From Streptomyces chattanoogensis (lineage in GTDB: Bacteria; Actinomycetota; Actinomycetes; Streptomycetales; Streptomycetaceae), in NCBI RefSeq assembly GCF_001294335.1, contig NZ_LGKG01000137.1, positions 1 to 64,000 of the forward strand: a stretch of 64,000 nt of DNA. Direction: 5' to 3'. Positions 14,509-22,626 of the stretch are shown here, piece by piece. Position numbers and translations under genes: made by a program. The notes beneath the pieces were generated by a model. It worked only from the letters and a program-made list of their open reading frames with translations, did no database searches and was not told the DNA's origin. Numbering within the stretch: position 1 is the stretch's first letter; each line of letters starts with the position of its first letter.

Positions 14509-15780
14509 GTGATTCATGTGTTCGTCGGGCCGACGCTGCCCAGCTCCGAGCCACCACTCGCCGCGCCGGGCGTACAGGCGTGGCCGCCGGTTGGGCACGG
14601 CGACCTGTTCGATCCCGCGATCCGCAGCGGTGACACGGTGGTGATCATCGACGGGGTGTATCACCAGGCGCCGGCGCTGCGACATAAGGAGATCCTGGCC
14701 GCGATGGGCCAGGGAGTGAAGGTGATCGGTGCGGCGAGCATCGGCGCGCTGCGCGCGGCTGAACTGGCGCCATACGGGATGCTCGGCGTCGGACACATCT
14801 ACGCCGCCTACGCCAGGGAGGAGATCAACGGCGACGACGAGGTGGCGGTCGGGCAGGCCCCGGACGGGGAGTTCGGAGCGCTGACCTGGCCGGTGGTCAA
14901 TCTCCGGCACATCCTTCAGCTCACCCAGTCGGCTGGGGTGATCGACGGCGAACGGGCCGCCAAGATCCTTCAGGCGCTGCGGGCGGTCTACTACCCGCAG
15001 CGCACATGGGCCGCCGTACGGGCCGTGTGCCGCCGCCTGGACGAGACGGAGTTCGCCGGGTGGCTGGCCGCACAGCTTGAGCAGGACCGGCACTTCGGCG
15101 ACCTCAAGCGCGCCGACGCCCTCGAAGCCGTACGCACCGCGCTGGACGACGGCACAGCACCACAGACCGATGCCCCGCTGGAACCCGCGGCGTGGGAAAC
15201 GACGTACTTCCGACGCTGGTCCAACGCCTTCGCCCGCACCTGTGTGGACAGGCTGGAACTGTCCACCGAGGACCGCCTCGTTTACCAGCAGGTTTTCGAC
15301 CCGGCGTTCGCCAAGACGTGGGCCGCCTACCTCGGACACCGCTCCCTGAACCCCGCCGACGGCGCGGCGGGTTTGCCGCTGGAGGCGCGGCTGGCCCAGG
15401 TCACCGGCGGCGGCCTGGGCGCCGACCGCGTGTTCCACCCGCCGATCGACCTGCGCGACGAGCAGACCGTGGCCCTACTGCTGGCCGGCGAGACCGAGCA
15501 GGACCGCCGGGCGGTCGCCCGCTACGCCGACGCCCTTGTTGGGGAGCGCCGCACCCGGCCCGGGTTCACGGTCGCAGCGGTGCGCGATGACCTCACCCGC
15601 CAGCTCCTGATGCGGGTGTGGCAGTGCTCTGAGCAGGAGTTCGACGCGGAGGCGTCCGCGCGCGGGCTGGTCTGCGGGGCGCGCGCCGTCGTGGCGGCCA
15701 AGCGGCTCGTCCCCGGGCTGCTTCAAGAGATGAGAGAGACGACGACCGAGCGGACGGAGGCGGCCGGTGTTACGCGGTGA
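14509..15780 (+). CDS. TfuA-like protein
   Basis: 423 residues from the GTG at 14509 (GGAGG at 14499-14503). The N-terminal 200 residues show the TfuA core: IHVFVGPTLPSSE, DTVVIIDGVYHQAPALRHKEIL and GAASIGALRAAEL, with the conserved G-A-A-S-x-G-A-L-R-A-A-E-L motif, then a long variable helical C-terminal part. TfuA proteins partner YcaO enzymes and deliver sulfide for thioamide formation, as in methyl-coenzyme M reductase modification and thioamidated RiPPs. The gene overlaps ycaO by 14 bases, which fits a TfuA-YcaO complex. Confidence 0.85.
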   Translation: MIHVFVGPTLPSSEPPLAAPGVQAWPPVGHGDLFDPAIRSGDTVVIIDGVYHQAPALRHKEILAAMGQGVKVIGAASIGALRAAELAPYGMLGVGHIYAAYAREEINGDDEVAVGQAPDGEFGALTWPVVNLRHILQLTQSAGVIDGERAAKILQALRAVYYPQRTWAAVRAVCRRLDETEFAGWLAAQLEQDRHFGDLKRADALEAVRTALDDGTAPQTDAPLEPAAWETTYFRRWSNAFARTCVDRLELSTEDRLVYQQVFDPAFAKTWAAYLGHRSLNPADGAAGLPLEARLAQVTGGGLGADRVFHPPIDLRDEQTVALLLAGETEQDRRAVARYADALVGERRTRPGFTVAAVRDDLTRQLLMRVWQCSEQEFDAEASARGLVCGARAVVAAKRLVPGLLQEMRETTTERTEAAGVTR

Positions 15781-16918
15781 CGGACTGGTGGCGCTGCCGG
15801 GCACGGTGCGCGCCCGGACGCCGGAGGAGACATGGGAGGCGCTGGTCGAGTGCCTTGAGGACAAGTTCGGCATCACCCGGGTCGCAGAACTGACCGGCCT
15901 GGACTGCATCGGCCTGCCGGTCTTCACGGCGATCCGGCCCACGTCGCGGACCCTAAGCACGTCACAGGGCAAGGGCGCCACCGCGCTGTTGGCGAAGGTA
16001 TCGGCGGTGATGGAGGCGATCGAGCTGTGGCACGTCGAGCAGCCGCTTCCCGTCGCCGCGCGCGGCCCGGCCGCCGAGGTCGCCCCCGACTGCCCCGTGA
16101 CGGTGCTACCGCTGACTGTCCCGTATCCCGAACGCACCCTGGCTCAGGTGGTGTGGGAGTGGACCCCCGGCACCGGCCTGGTCAGTGGCAGCAAGCGGCT
16201 GCTTCCGGTCGACCTGGTCCGCCGCCGGGTACAGCGACCCGAGTGGAGCCCGGATCTGCTGCGTGCGACAAGCACCGGTCTGGCGTGCGGCAACACCCGC
16301 GACGAGGCCCTGCTGCACGCCCTGTTCGAGGTCGCCGAGCGGGACGTGCTGTTCCAGGATGGCCAGGTGGGCGGGCGGCGACGCACCCTCATCACGCCCG
16401 GAACGGTCGACGACCCCCACGGCCGCGAGGTTGTTGGGCGGCTGCTGGCTGCGGGCATGGCGCTGGAGATCGCGCTGGTGGACGGCCCGTATGGGCTGCC
16501 GGTGTGCGTTGCCTACCTGTGGTCGGAGGACTACCCCGTCGTCTTCGCCGGCGGCGGCTGCCACACGTCCCCGGCAATCGCGCTGACCCGGGCGCTGACC
16601 GAGGCCGCGCAGTCCCGGCTGGCCGCCATCGCCGGAACCCGCGACGACCTTCCCAGCGACCCAAGCAGCTTCGACACCCCGCCCTTCCGCCCGGCGCCCA
16701 CCACGGGGCGCGCGCCGTGGCGGGAGGCAACCGGCCACTTCACCGGGGCGGGCGGCGGTTTCGCCGAGCAGGCCGGGGCGGTGGCGCAGCGGATCGCGCA
16801 CGTCACCGGGCACGAGCCGGTGGCCCTGGATCTGTTCGCCCTGGACTCCCCCGTTCATGCCGTGCAGGTCGTCTGCCCCGGCACCCGTTCGCGGACCAGG
16901 AGGTCAATGCCCCGATGA
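15767..16918 (+). CDS. YcaO-family cyclodehydratase/thioamide synthase
   Basis: 383 residues from a GTG with CGGAGG upstream. ATP-site motifs are visible: TSQGKG (67-70 QGKG), SAVMEAIE (79-86) with the SxxEAxE pattern, and further acidic residues at FEVAERD (about 187-193). YcaO enzymes phosphorylate a backbone amide oxygen; with TfuA they produce thioamides rather than azolines. The last 12 residues (CPGTRSRTRRSMPR region) look unlike the usual end, where another frame reads PFADQEVNAP, so a frameshift or altered C-terminus is possible. Overlaps tfuA by 14 bases and the methyltransferase by 4. Confidence 0.85.
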   Translation: MLRGDGLVALPGTVRARTPEETWEALVECLEDKFGITRVAELTGLDCIGLPVFTAIRPTSRTLSTSQGKGATALLAKVSAVMEAIELWHVEQPLPVAARGPAAEVAPDCPVTVLPLTVPYPERTLAQVVWEWTPGTGLVSGSKRLLPVDLVRRRVQRPEWSPDLLRATSTGLACGNTRDEALLHALFEVAERDVLFQDGQVGGRRRTLITPGTVDDPHGREVVGRLLAAGMALEIALVDGPYGLPVCVAYLWSEDYPVVFAGGGCHTSPAIALTRALTEAAQSRLAAIAGTRDDLPSDPSSFDTPPFRPAPTTGRAPWREATGHFTGAGGGFAEQAGAVAQRIAHVTGHEPVALDLFALDSPVHAVQVVCPGTRSRTRRSMPR

Positions 16919-17769
16919 ACCCCACCACCACGGCGAAGCCGCCTGCCGAGAAGCGCTCCGCCCAGTACGACGCCTTCCATACTGCCCGCGCCCGCACCGA
17001 TCTGGTCGCCCGCCTGTACGCCGCGGCGATGGGCGAGGACTACCCCGCCGAGGTCGCTGCCTCCAGCTCGTGCGACTGGCCCCTGCTGGGACTGATGACC
17101 ACGCGGCTGCGGATGCGGCCCGGCCAGCTCTTGGTGGACGCGGGCTGCGGCACCGGAGGCATCGGCCTGTGGCTGGCCCGCGCCCTCACCCTGCGCCTAG
17201 AGAGCTTCGACCTGTCCCCGGTCGCCGTCGCCCAGGCCGCCGACCGCCGCACCCACTTCGGCATACCGGCCCAGCGGGCCGTCTTCCACGTCGCCGAGTT
17301 GGAAGACACCGGCCTGCCCGACGGCTGTGCCCACGGCATCGTGTGCGTGGACGCCCTCGGCGGCGCCGACGACCGCGACGCGGCACTGCGTGAACTCGGC
17401 CGCGTCCTGGCCCCGGGCGGCCGGCTCGTGATGACCTGGGCCTCGCGGCGGGACACCGCCCCCGCCTGGCCGGAGCGGGCCCGCGCCGCCGACCTCACGG
17501 TCGAGCACGTGGACGAGCGGCCCGCCGAGCCCGCACTGTGGGAGCGGCTCTACCGGCTGTGGATCGCCCACGCCGACGAGCTACACAGCGAGTTGGGCGA
17601 GACCCAGGCCGAGCGCATGCTTCGCGAAGCGCATCAGGTGCTGCCCGCACTGTCGGGCCGCCGCGCCGTAGTGCTGACCCTGCGGCGCCCCGCGAATGCC
17701 ACAGACAGCCGTGGTGCGGCCGATACGATGACTGGGCCCGGACGCCATGACGAGAGGACCCCGCAGTGA
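16915..17769 (+). CDS. Class I SAM-dependent methyltransferase
   Basis: 284 residues; the ATG overlaps the YcaO stop (ATGA). SAM motif I VDAGCGTGG lies at 74-82, followed by ESFDLSP (acidic residue for the ribose) and a motif IV region HGIVCVDALGG. The N-terminus (about 1-60) contains QYDAFHTARARTDLVARLYAAAMG, resembling helical caps of small-molecule or peptide methyltransferases. Probably methylates the peptide or a group added to it. GTGA overlap couples it to the GpsA-like gene. Confidence 0.8.
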   Translation: MNPTTTAKPPAEKRSAQYDAFHTARARTDLVARLYAAAMGEDYPAEVAASSSCDWPLLGLMTTRLRMRPGQLLVDAGCGTGGIGLWLARALTLRLESFDLSPVAVAQAADRRTHFGIPAQRAVFHVAELEDTGLPDGCAHGIVCVDALGGADDRDAALRELGRVLAPGGRLVMTWASRRDTAPAWPERARAADLTVEHVDERPAEPALWERLYRLWIAHADELHSELGETQAERMLREAHQVLPALSGRRAVVLTLRRPANATDSRGAADTMTGPGRHDERTPQ

Positions 17770-18779
17770 ACCAGCGCCATTCGGCCCGTGCTGCGGTGTT
17801 CTCGGCCGGGTCCTGGGGCACCGCCGTGGCCAAGATCCTGGCCGATGCCGGCACCAGCGTCATCGTGCACGCCCGACGGGATGAGATCGCCGACGCGATC
17901 AACACCCAGCACCGCAACCCCGGCTACTTCCCGGACATCGAGCTGCCCGCCGCCCTGACCGCGACGACCGACCCGGCCGCCGCACTCGCGGGCGCGGACT
18001 TCCTGGTGCTATCGATCCCCGCGCAAAGCCTGCGGACCAGCCTCGCCGCATGGGCGCCGCACATCGGACCCGACACCGTGATCGTGTCGCTGATGAAGGG
18101 AATCGAGCAGAGCAGCCATCTGCGGGCGAGTCAGATCATCACTGAGGTGACCGGCGTGAGCGCCAACCGGGTGGCGGTGCTGTCCGGGCCGAACCTGGCG
18201 CGCGAGATCATGGACGGGCAGCCCGCCGCCGCCACCGTCGCCTGCGCCGACGAGGACGCCGCCCACCGCTTCCAAAAGGCGTGCCACACCGGCTACTTCC
18301 GCCCGTACACCAGCACTGATGTGACCGGCTGCGAGCTGGGCGGCGCGGTGAAGAACGTCATCGCCCTCGCGGTCGGCATCGCCACCGGCATGGGCCTGGG
18401 CGACAACGCCACAGCGATGCTCATCACCCGCGGGCTGGCGGAGACCACCCGCCTGGCTGTGGCCATGGGCGCCAACCCAGCCACCCTCGCCGGCCTGTCC
18501 GGCACGGGCGACCTGGTCGCCACCTGCTCCTCCCCACTGTCGCGCAACCGCACCTTCGGCACCCACCTCGGCAAGGGGCTGAGCGTCGAGGAGGCGACGG
18601 CCGCCACCCGGCAGACCACCGAAGGCGTCAAGTCCGCCGAAGCGATCCTCGCCCTGGCCCGCGCCCACGACGTTGAGATGCCGATCACGGAAGTCATCTC
18701 CGCCCTGCTGCACGAGAAGGTCACCCTCAACGAGGCCGCCGCCGCGCTGATGCAGCGGCCCCCCAAGCCCGAGCGCTGA
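17766..18779 (+). CDS. GpsA-like glycerol-3-phosphate dehydrogenase
   Basis: 337 residues, the normal length of NAD(P)-dependent glycerol-3-phosphate dehydrogenase. FSAGSWGTAVAKILADAG is the N-terminal dinucleotide fold (usual G-A-G-S-W-G-T-A; here the first Gly is Ser), and later VSLMKGIE, GPNLAREI, GGAVKNVIALAVG with the catalytic Lys, and SGTGDLVATC are all present. GpsA reduces dihydroxyacetone phosphate to sn-glycerol 3-phosphate for phospholipids; a biosynthetic-cluster copy suggests a glycerol-derived substituent or an altered substrate. GTG start overlaps the methyltransferase stop. Confidence 0.85.
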   Translation: MNQRHSARAAVFSAGSWGTAVAKILADAGTSVIVHARRDEIADAINTQHRNPGYFPDIELPAALTATTDPAAALAGADFLVLSIPAQSLRTSLAAWAPHIGPDTVIVSLMKGIEQSSHLRASQIITEVTGVSANRVAVLSGPNLAREIMDGQPAAATVACADEDAAHRFQKACHTGYFRPYTSTDVTGCELGGAVKNVIALAVGIATGMGLGDNATAMLITRGLAETTRLAVAMGANPATLAGLSGTGDLVATCSSPLSRNRTFGTHLGKGLSVEEATAATRQTTEGVKSAEAILALARAHDVEMPITEVISALLHEKVTLNEAAAALMQRPPKPER

Positions 18780-18848
18780 CCCCCGGCGCCCCGCCCGCGC
18801 GGGCCGCCCACCCACACCTTCACCCTCCCCACCCGGAGGTTCCTGCCC

Positions 18849-19205
18849 ATGCACACGTCTGTGCTGTCTGCTGTCCAGATCGCCATCTCCCTCGGCCTGG
18901 TCGCGTGGATGATCACCGGCTTCACTCCCCTGCCCGGCCGCTGGCTGCGCTGGAAGATGTTCTGCCGAGCCACCTTCACGATCATCTCGCTCACCGGCAC
19001 CACCAAGGACGGCCGCACCGAGCCCGTCAACGTCTACGACCACCTCTCCCCGGGCAGCTTCATCCTCGGCCCACCCCAGCTCCAGACGATCCTCGACCAC
19101 CTCACCTCAAGCGGCCGGTACGACCGGATCGACGGACACGGCCGCGTCCTGTCCGCCCGCGGCGAGCAGACCGTAGAAGTCAGGGGCAGCCGTGTGGTTC
19201 TTTGA
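18849..19205 (+). CDS. Small membrane-anchored protein, HTTM partner
   Basis: 118 residues. One N-terminal membrane segment (VQIAISLGLVAWMITGF, about residues 9-25), then a basic stretch and a soluble beta-type domain (EPVNVYDHLSPGSFILGPPQLQTILDHL). A ribosome site GGAGG precedes the ATG. The last 14 bases overlap the HTTM gene, implying coupled translation and a membrane complex. No family recognised. Confidence 0.6.
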   Translation: MHTSVLSAVQIAISLGLVAWMITGFTPLPGRWLRWKMFCRATFTIISLTGTTKDGRTEPVNVYDHLSPGSFILGPPQLQTILDHLTSSGRYDRIDGHGRVLSARGEQTVEVRGSRVVL

Positions 19206-20046
19206 CGCCCTCGCCTCCGGCTTCCAGCACCCCACCGACCCCGGACACCTCCAGTGGTTCCGGATCATCTTCGGTGCCGTGCTCACCGCGCGGTTCTCCC
19301 TCGCCTTCGGCCAGGGCGGCTGGGACCGCCTCAACCCCGGCTCGCTCAGCGCCTACCTCGCCGAGCAGCGCCTCGGCCCCGCCCGAGCCCGTCTCCTGAT
19401 CACCTTCTACCGCCCCGCGCTGATCGCCCGTACGGCCGCCGCCCTCGCCCTGGCGCTCGGCCTCGCCCCCCGCCTCGCGCTGCTGGTCATCCTGCCCGGC
19501 GCCGCCATGGAGCTGCTGTACCTCAAGAGCCCCAACGCCATCCGCTACACCCTGCTGACCGGCACATGCCTCCTGTTCGCCAGAAACCTCGGTCACAGCC
19601 CCATCGTCGAGCACGGCCTGAGCACGGCGAACACCTGGGCGCAGTGCCTCCTCGTGCTGATCACAACTGACATCTACTGGAACAGCGCCTGGCAGAAACT
19701 CCGTTCCGCCCAGTTCCGCAGCGGGCTCTACCTCGCCCAGTGGGTCCACACCTACACCCAGGTCAGGGACCAGTTGCCTTACCGGCGCCAGTTCGCCGTA
19801 CCCGGCCTCGTCCGCCGCCACGCGGGCAACCTCACCGCCCGGGACGTCCGCCGCTGGCGCGCGGTCGCGGCCACCGTCATCACGGCGGAGATCACGCTGC
19901 CGCCCGCGCTGCTCATCGAGCAGACGATGCCGTACGCGGTCGTCGCTGGCATCGCGATGCACGCCGCCTTCACCTGCCTCAAGCCCCGCCAGCTCATCAC
20001 GTTCTCCGGCCTCACCCTTGGCACTTACGTCGCCTTCGCGGCCTGA
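19192..20046 (+). CDS. HTTM-domain membrane protein
   Basis: 284 residues from GTG with about five to six hydrophobic segments (near 27-40, 75-108, 117-134, 146-162, 215-262). The opening FFDALASGFQHPTDPGHLQWFRIIFGAVL and the motif RLNPGSL resemble HTTM proteins, bacterial relatives of the membrane domain of vitamin-K-dependent gamma-glutamyl carboxylase, also common in epoxidase-like and unknown roles. Here it ends the peptide operon; the peptide tail is Glu-rich, so a membrane-bound tailoring reaction is conceivable but unproven. Confidence 0.65.
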   Translation: MWFFDALASGFQHPTDPGHLQWFRIIFGAVLTARFSLAFGQGGWDRLNPGSLSAYLAEQRLGPARARLLITFYRPALIARTAAALALALGLAPRLALLVILPGAAMELLYLKSPNAIRYTLLTGTCLLFARNLGHSPIVEHGLSTANTWAQCLLVLITTDIYWNSAWQKLRSAQFRSGLYLAQWVHTYTQVRDQLPYRRQFAVPGLVRRHAGNLTARDVRRWRAVAATVITAEITLPPALLIEQTMPYAVVAGIAMHAAFTCLKPRQLITFSGLTLGTYVAFAA

Positions 20047-20093
20047 CTGTCCCTCCGCCGGCCGACAGGGCGCCATCGAAAGCAAGCACGCCG

Positions 20094-20405
20094 CTATCGG
20101 CCGCCGGTCGAACGGATTAACTCCGTCACGTCTCGGTCGCTCCGCAGGGAAATCTCGGTGGCGAGGGCCGCCACCTGTCCGGCCATCACCATCAGCAGGT
20201 TGGGCAGAATGCACTTGTCATCAGACCCGGCCGCGGCAATCCGAGCGTGGGACTCAGCCAGTTCGGTGGCGAACTTCTCCTCGATATCTGCCCCCTCTGC
20301 CTACGGGGACCTGGTCGCTGGAAGGGTGATGTGGTCCATGCCACAGTCGGCCATAAGGCAGGCCAGCGACGGGCCTCCTGGTCGAGGGGTCACGTCGACA
20401 TACAT
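20094..20405 (-). pseudogene. Small gene interrupted by in-frame TAG
   Basis: On the minus strand an ATG at 20405 with a clear ribosome site (GAAGGAG) opens 34 codons (MYVDVTPRPGGP...) to a TAG at 20301-20303. The same frame then continues for 68 coding-looking codons (ADIEEKFATELAESHAR..., LPNLLMVMAGQVAAL..., DVTELIRSTGGR) to a stop at 20094. No new start lies soon after the TAG. Simplest reading: one gene of about 103 codons broken by an amber mutation. Family unknown. Confidence 0.5.
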
Positions 20406-20543
20406 GTGGACTCCTTCACAGGGTGCAAGAGTCCTGCACATCCGACAGCGCTGGTCCGCGTGGCGCCGACGGGCCTACTTCGCTCAACTGAGGCGCCCAG
20501 TAGAGCCTCCACCAGCCACCAGGCCCGGTCTACCGTGTCACCC

Positions 20544-21371
20544 ATGACAGCTCTGATCATCGGTGGCAGCGGCTTCCTGGGGGCCGAACTGATCCGGCAG
20601 GCGAGAGCAGCCGGGCACGCTACGGCCGGGACGTACACGACGAAGCCCGGCGACGCCTCCCCGATCGCGTGGCATCCACTCGATCTGCGGGACGTGGGAA
20701 GCCTGGCCGCCGTCGTGGCCGAGGTGGACCCGCACATCATCATCAACGCATCGAGCGGCGGGACTGACTGGGCCATCACGGCAGCAGGGCCTATTCATCT
20801 CGCGATGCTGGCCGCCAAGCACGGAACCCGCATGGTCCACGTGTCGACCGACGCCGTGTTCTCCGGTGCCGCAGTGCATTACGACGAGTCTGCTCTCCCG
20901 GACCCCATCACTCCATACGGCGCAGCCAAGGCTGCGGCAGAGACCGGGGTCCTCGCCGTGCATCCGAATGCTGTCGTCGCCCGCCCGTCGCTGATCATCG
21001 GCTACGGGCGTTCCGAGCACGAACAGCTCGTGCACGGACTCGCCTCCGGCGCCGTCGACGGCGCCTTGTTCACCGACGACATCCGGTGCCCTGTGCACGT
21101 CGCCGACCTGGCGGCCGCCCTCTTGGAACTGGCGTCGAGTGATGTGGCCGGCATCCACCATCTCGCAGGGCCTGACGCCCTCAGCCGTCACGAACTCGGC
21201 GTCCTCATCGCCAAGCGGGACGGTCTTGACGCCTCCCGCCTGCCTGCGGGCCTGCGGGCGGACAGCCGTCTTCTCGGAGCCCTCGACGTGCGCCTCAACA
21301 GTCAGGCGACCCAGCGACAACTGCGCACCACGCTGCGCGGCGCCCGGCAGTTCCTGCGTCCCGGTGTGTAA
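20544..21371 (+). CDS. NAD-dependent epimerase/dTDP-4-dehydrorhamnose-reductase-like
   Basis: 275 residues from the ATG at 20544. GGSGFLGAELIRQARAAGH is a Rossmann NAD(P) site; HVSTDAVFSGAAVHYDE (family: STDYVFDG...YxE) and TPYGAAKAAAE with Tyr-x3-Lys are the RmlD/extended-SDR active-site signatures. Such proteins reduce or epimerise sugar nucleotides; some act on other substrates. It stands alone after the RiPP cluster and converges with a regulator gene. Confidence 0.8.
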   Translation: MTALIIGGSGFLGAELIRQARAAGHATAGTYTTKPGDASPIAWHPLDLRDVGSLAAVVAEVDPHIIINASSGGTDWAITAAGPIHLAMLAAKHGTRMVHVSTDAVFSGAAVHYDESALPDPITPYGAAKAAAETGVLAVHPNAVVARPSLIIGYGRSEHEQLVHGLASGAVDGALFTDDIRCPVHVADLAAALLELASSDVAGIHHLAGPDALSRHELGVLIAKRDGLDASRLPAGLRADSRLLGALDVRLNSQATQRQLRTTLRGARQFLRPGV

Positions 21372-21375
21372 CGAA

Positions 21376-22053
21376 CTACCGGTAGTTCACCCAATAGGGC
21401 GGGCCATCGGACCAGCTCCGAGTCCTGTCGGCCGAGTTCGCTCCAGCGCTCAATCGCGGTGTAGACCGGCCCCAGGGCGCCACCCGCGTCGGTGAGTATG
21501 TAGGGGGCACCGTGCTGGGTTCCGGACCGGGCCGCCAGTCCATCCTCCGGAATCGCTCCAGACGCCTCGCGGTGTAACCGGTCTGTAGTCCTGCCTTTTG
21601 GGCGATGCGAAGGATTGACGTCGGCCCAAGTTCGTCGAGCGCTTGGACCACAGCGGTGGACCTGCGCGGGTACAGCCGCCGGGCAGCGTCTTCGACGCGC
21701 TCAGCAGTGGTCGCTGCACCGATCGACAGGTGTAGCCAGGACCACTCGAACAAGGCTTGGCGAACTGGGGCGAGAGCGCAGCCACGGTCGGTGAGCTGGT
21801 ACGCAACGGCAGTGTGGTCGCCGGTCCGGGTGACCAGGCCATCGGAATGCATCTGATTGAGCAGACGATAGACGTTCGTGACGTGCGGCAGGCGCGCGGC
21901 GATGTCACACACGCGCATGGGAACACGCTGTGGGGTGAGGATCTCCACAACCGGGGCAGTCCACCTGCGCGCTGCGACGCGCAACGTCTCTTCGACACGC
22001 TGCGCGTTGACTGAGCAGAGCTGGGTGGTCGCGGGCGGAAAGGTGCTTGCCAT
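21376..22053 (-). CDS. Dual winged-helix (HxlR-like) regulator, frameshifted
   Basis: 225 residues as read. The first domain (about 15-115) is a winged helix of the HxlR/MarR type (RWTAPVVEILTPQRVPMRVCDIAARL ... DGLVTRTGDHTAVAYQLTDRG). A second similar domain starts at RRSTAVVQALDELGPTSILRIAQKAG but after RRLERFRRM the frame turns to non-coding sequence. One base away the minus strand reads LAARSGTQHGAPYILTDAGG and ALGPVYTAIERW, the expected wing and C-terminal helix, so a single-base deletion near 21542 has shifted the end. Restored, the frame would end at 21302, overlapping the convergent epimerase gene. Possibly inactive. Confidence 0.65.
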   Translation of the reverse strand: MASTFPPATTQLCSVNAQRVEETLRVAARRWTAPVVEILTPQRVPMRVCDIAARLPHVTNVYRLLNQMHSDGLVTRTGDHTAVAYQLTDRGCALAPVRQALFEWSWLHLSIGAATTAERVEDAARRLYPRRSTAVVQALDELGPTSILRIAQKAGLQTGYTARRLERFRRMDWRPGPEPSTVPPTYSPTRVAPWGRSTPRLSAGANSADRTRSWSDGPPYWVNYR

Positions 22054-22080
22054 GACCTCAAGTCCTTTTGAGCAGGGTGC

Positions 22081-22500
22081 TCAGGTTCGTGAACGAGGTT
22101 GGGTGTGGCGAGCCAGGAATGCGCGTTCGGGATCCGAGAGGCGCCGGGGGCGAGCAGCGTCCAGGTTGTACGCGACGATCGTGGTTGTCGCCTCGGCATA
22201 CAGCTGATCGGCGTCGCGGATCTCGTAGGCCAGCTCGAAGGTCGCGGCGCCGCTCTTGGCGACCCAGACGTGCACGTCGACGGGCTCGTCCCGGTAGCGC
22301 AGTGGTGCTCGGTAGTCGATGACGGAGCGGCTCACGACGAACGCGTTCTGGCGGCGGCCCTCTTCATCTGCGGGGAGGACCTCCTGGAACATCCGCGTCC
22401 GCGCTTCCTCCATGTACCGGAGATACAGCGCGTTGTTGATGTGCCCGTACGCGTCGGCGTCGGCCCAGCGCAGGGGGCAGGGGTAGGTGTACCTGTGCAC
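22081..22500 (-). CDS. Acyl-CoA thioesterase, 4HBT hot-dog fold
   Basis: 139 residues from the GTG at 22500; the frame runs further upstream but the extra 30 codons look non-coding. RWADADAYGHINNALYLRYMEEAR is the hallmark active-site helix of 4-hydroxybenzoyl-CoA-type thioesterases (D-x-G-H-x-N-N). Length matches the family. It hydrolyses acyl- or aroyl-CoA thioesters. No obvious metabolic partner adjoins it; it lies between two regulators. Confidence 0.85.
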   Translation of the reverse strand: MHRYTYPCPLRWADADAYGHINNALYLRYMEEARTRMFQEVLPADEEGRRQNAFVVSRSVIDYRAPLRYRDEPVDVHVWVAKSGAATFELAYEIRDADQLYAEATTTIVAYNLDAARPRRLSDPERAFLARHTQPRSRT

Positions 22501-22626
22501 GAGAGGGTTCTTTCTGCGGGAAGGGCTGGGATGAACTGCGGCAGGCATGGCCGTTGCCACGACTGCTGCCGCGTATGTCCGGGGTGCCATGGCACGGCGT
22601 GGAGTTCGGGAGGAGGCGACCTAGAC

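Noticed and set aside
20018..20329. Plus-strand ORF in the 20.1-20.4 kb gap
   Set aside because: Shadow of the minus-strand gene interrupted by TAG; no ribosome site.
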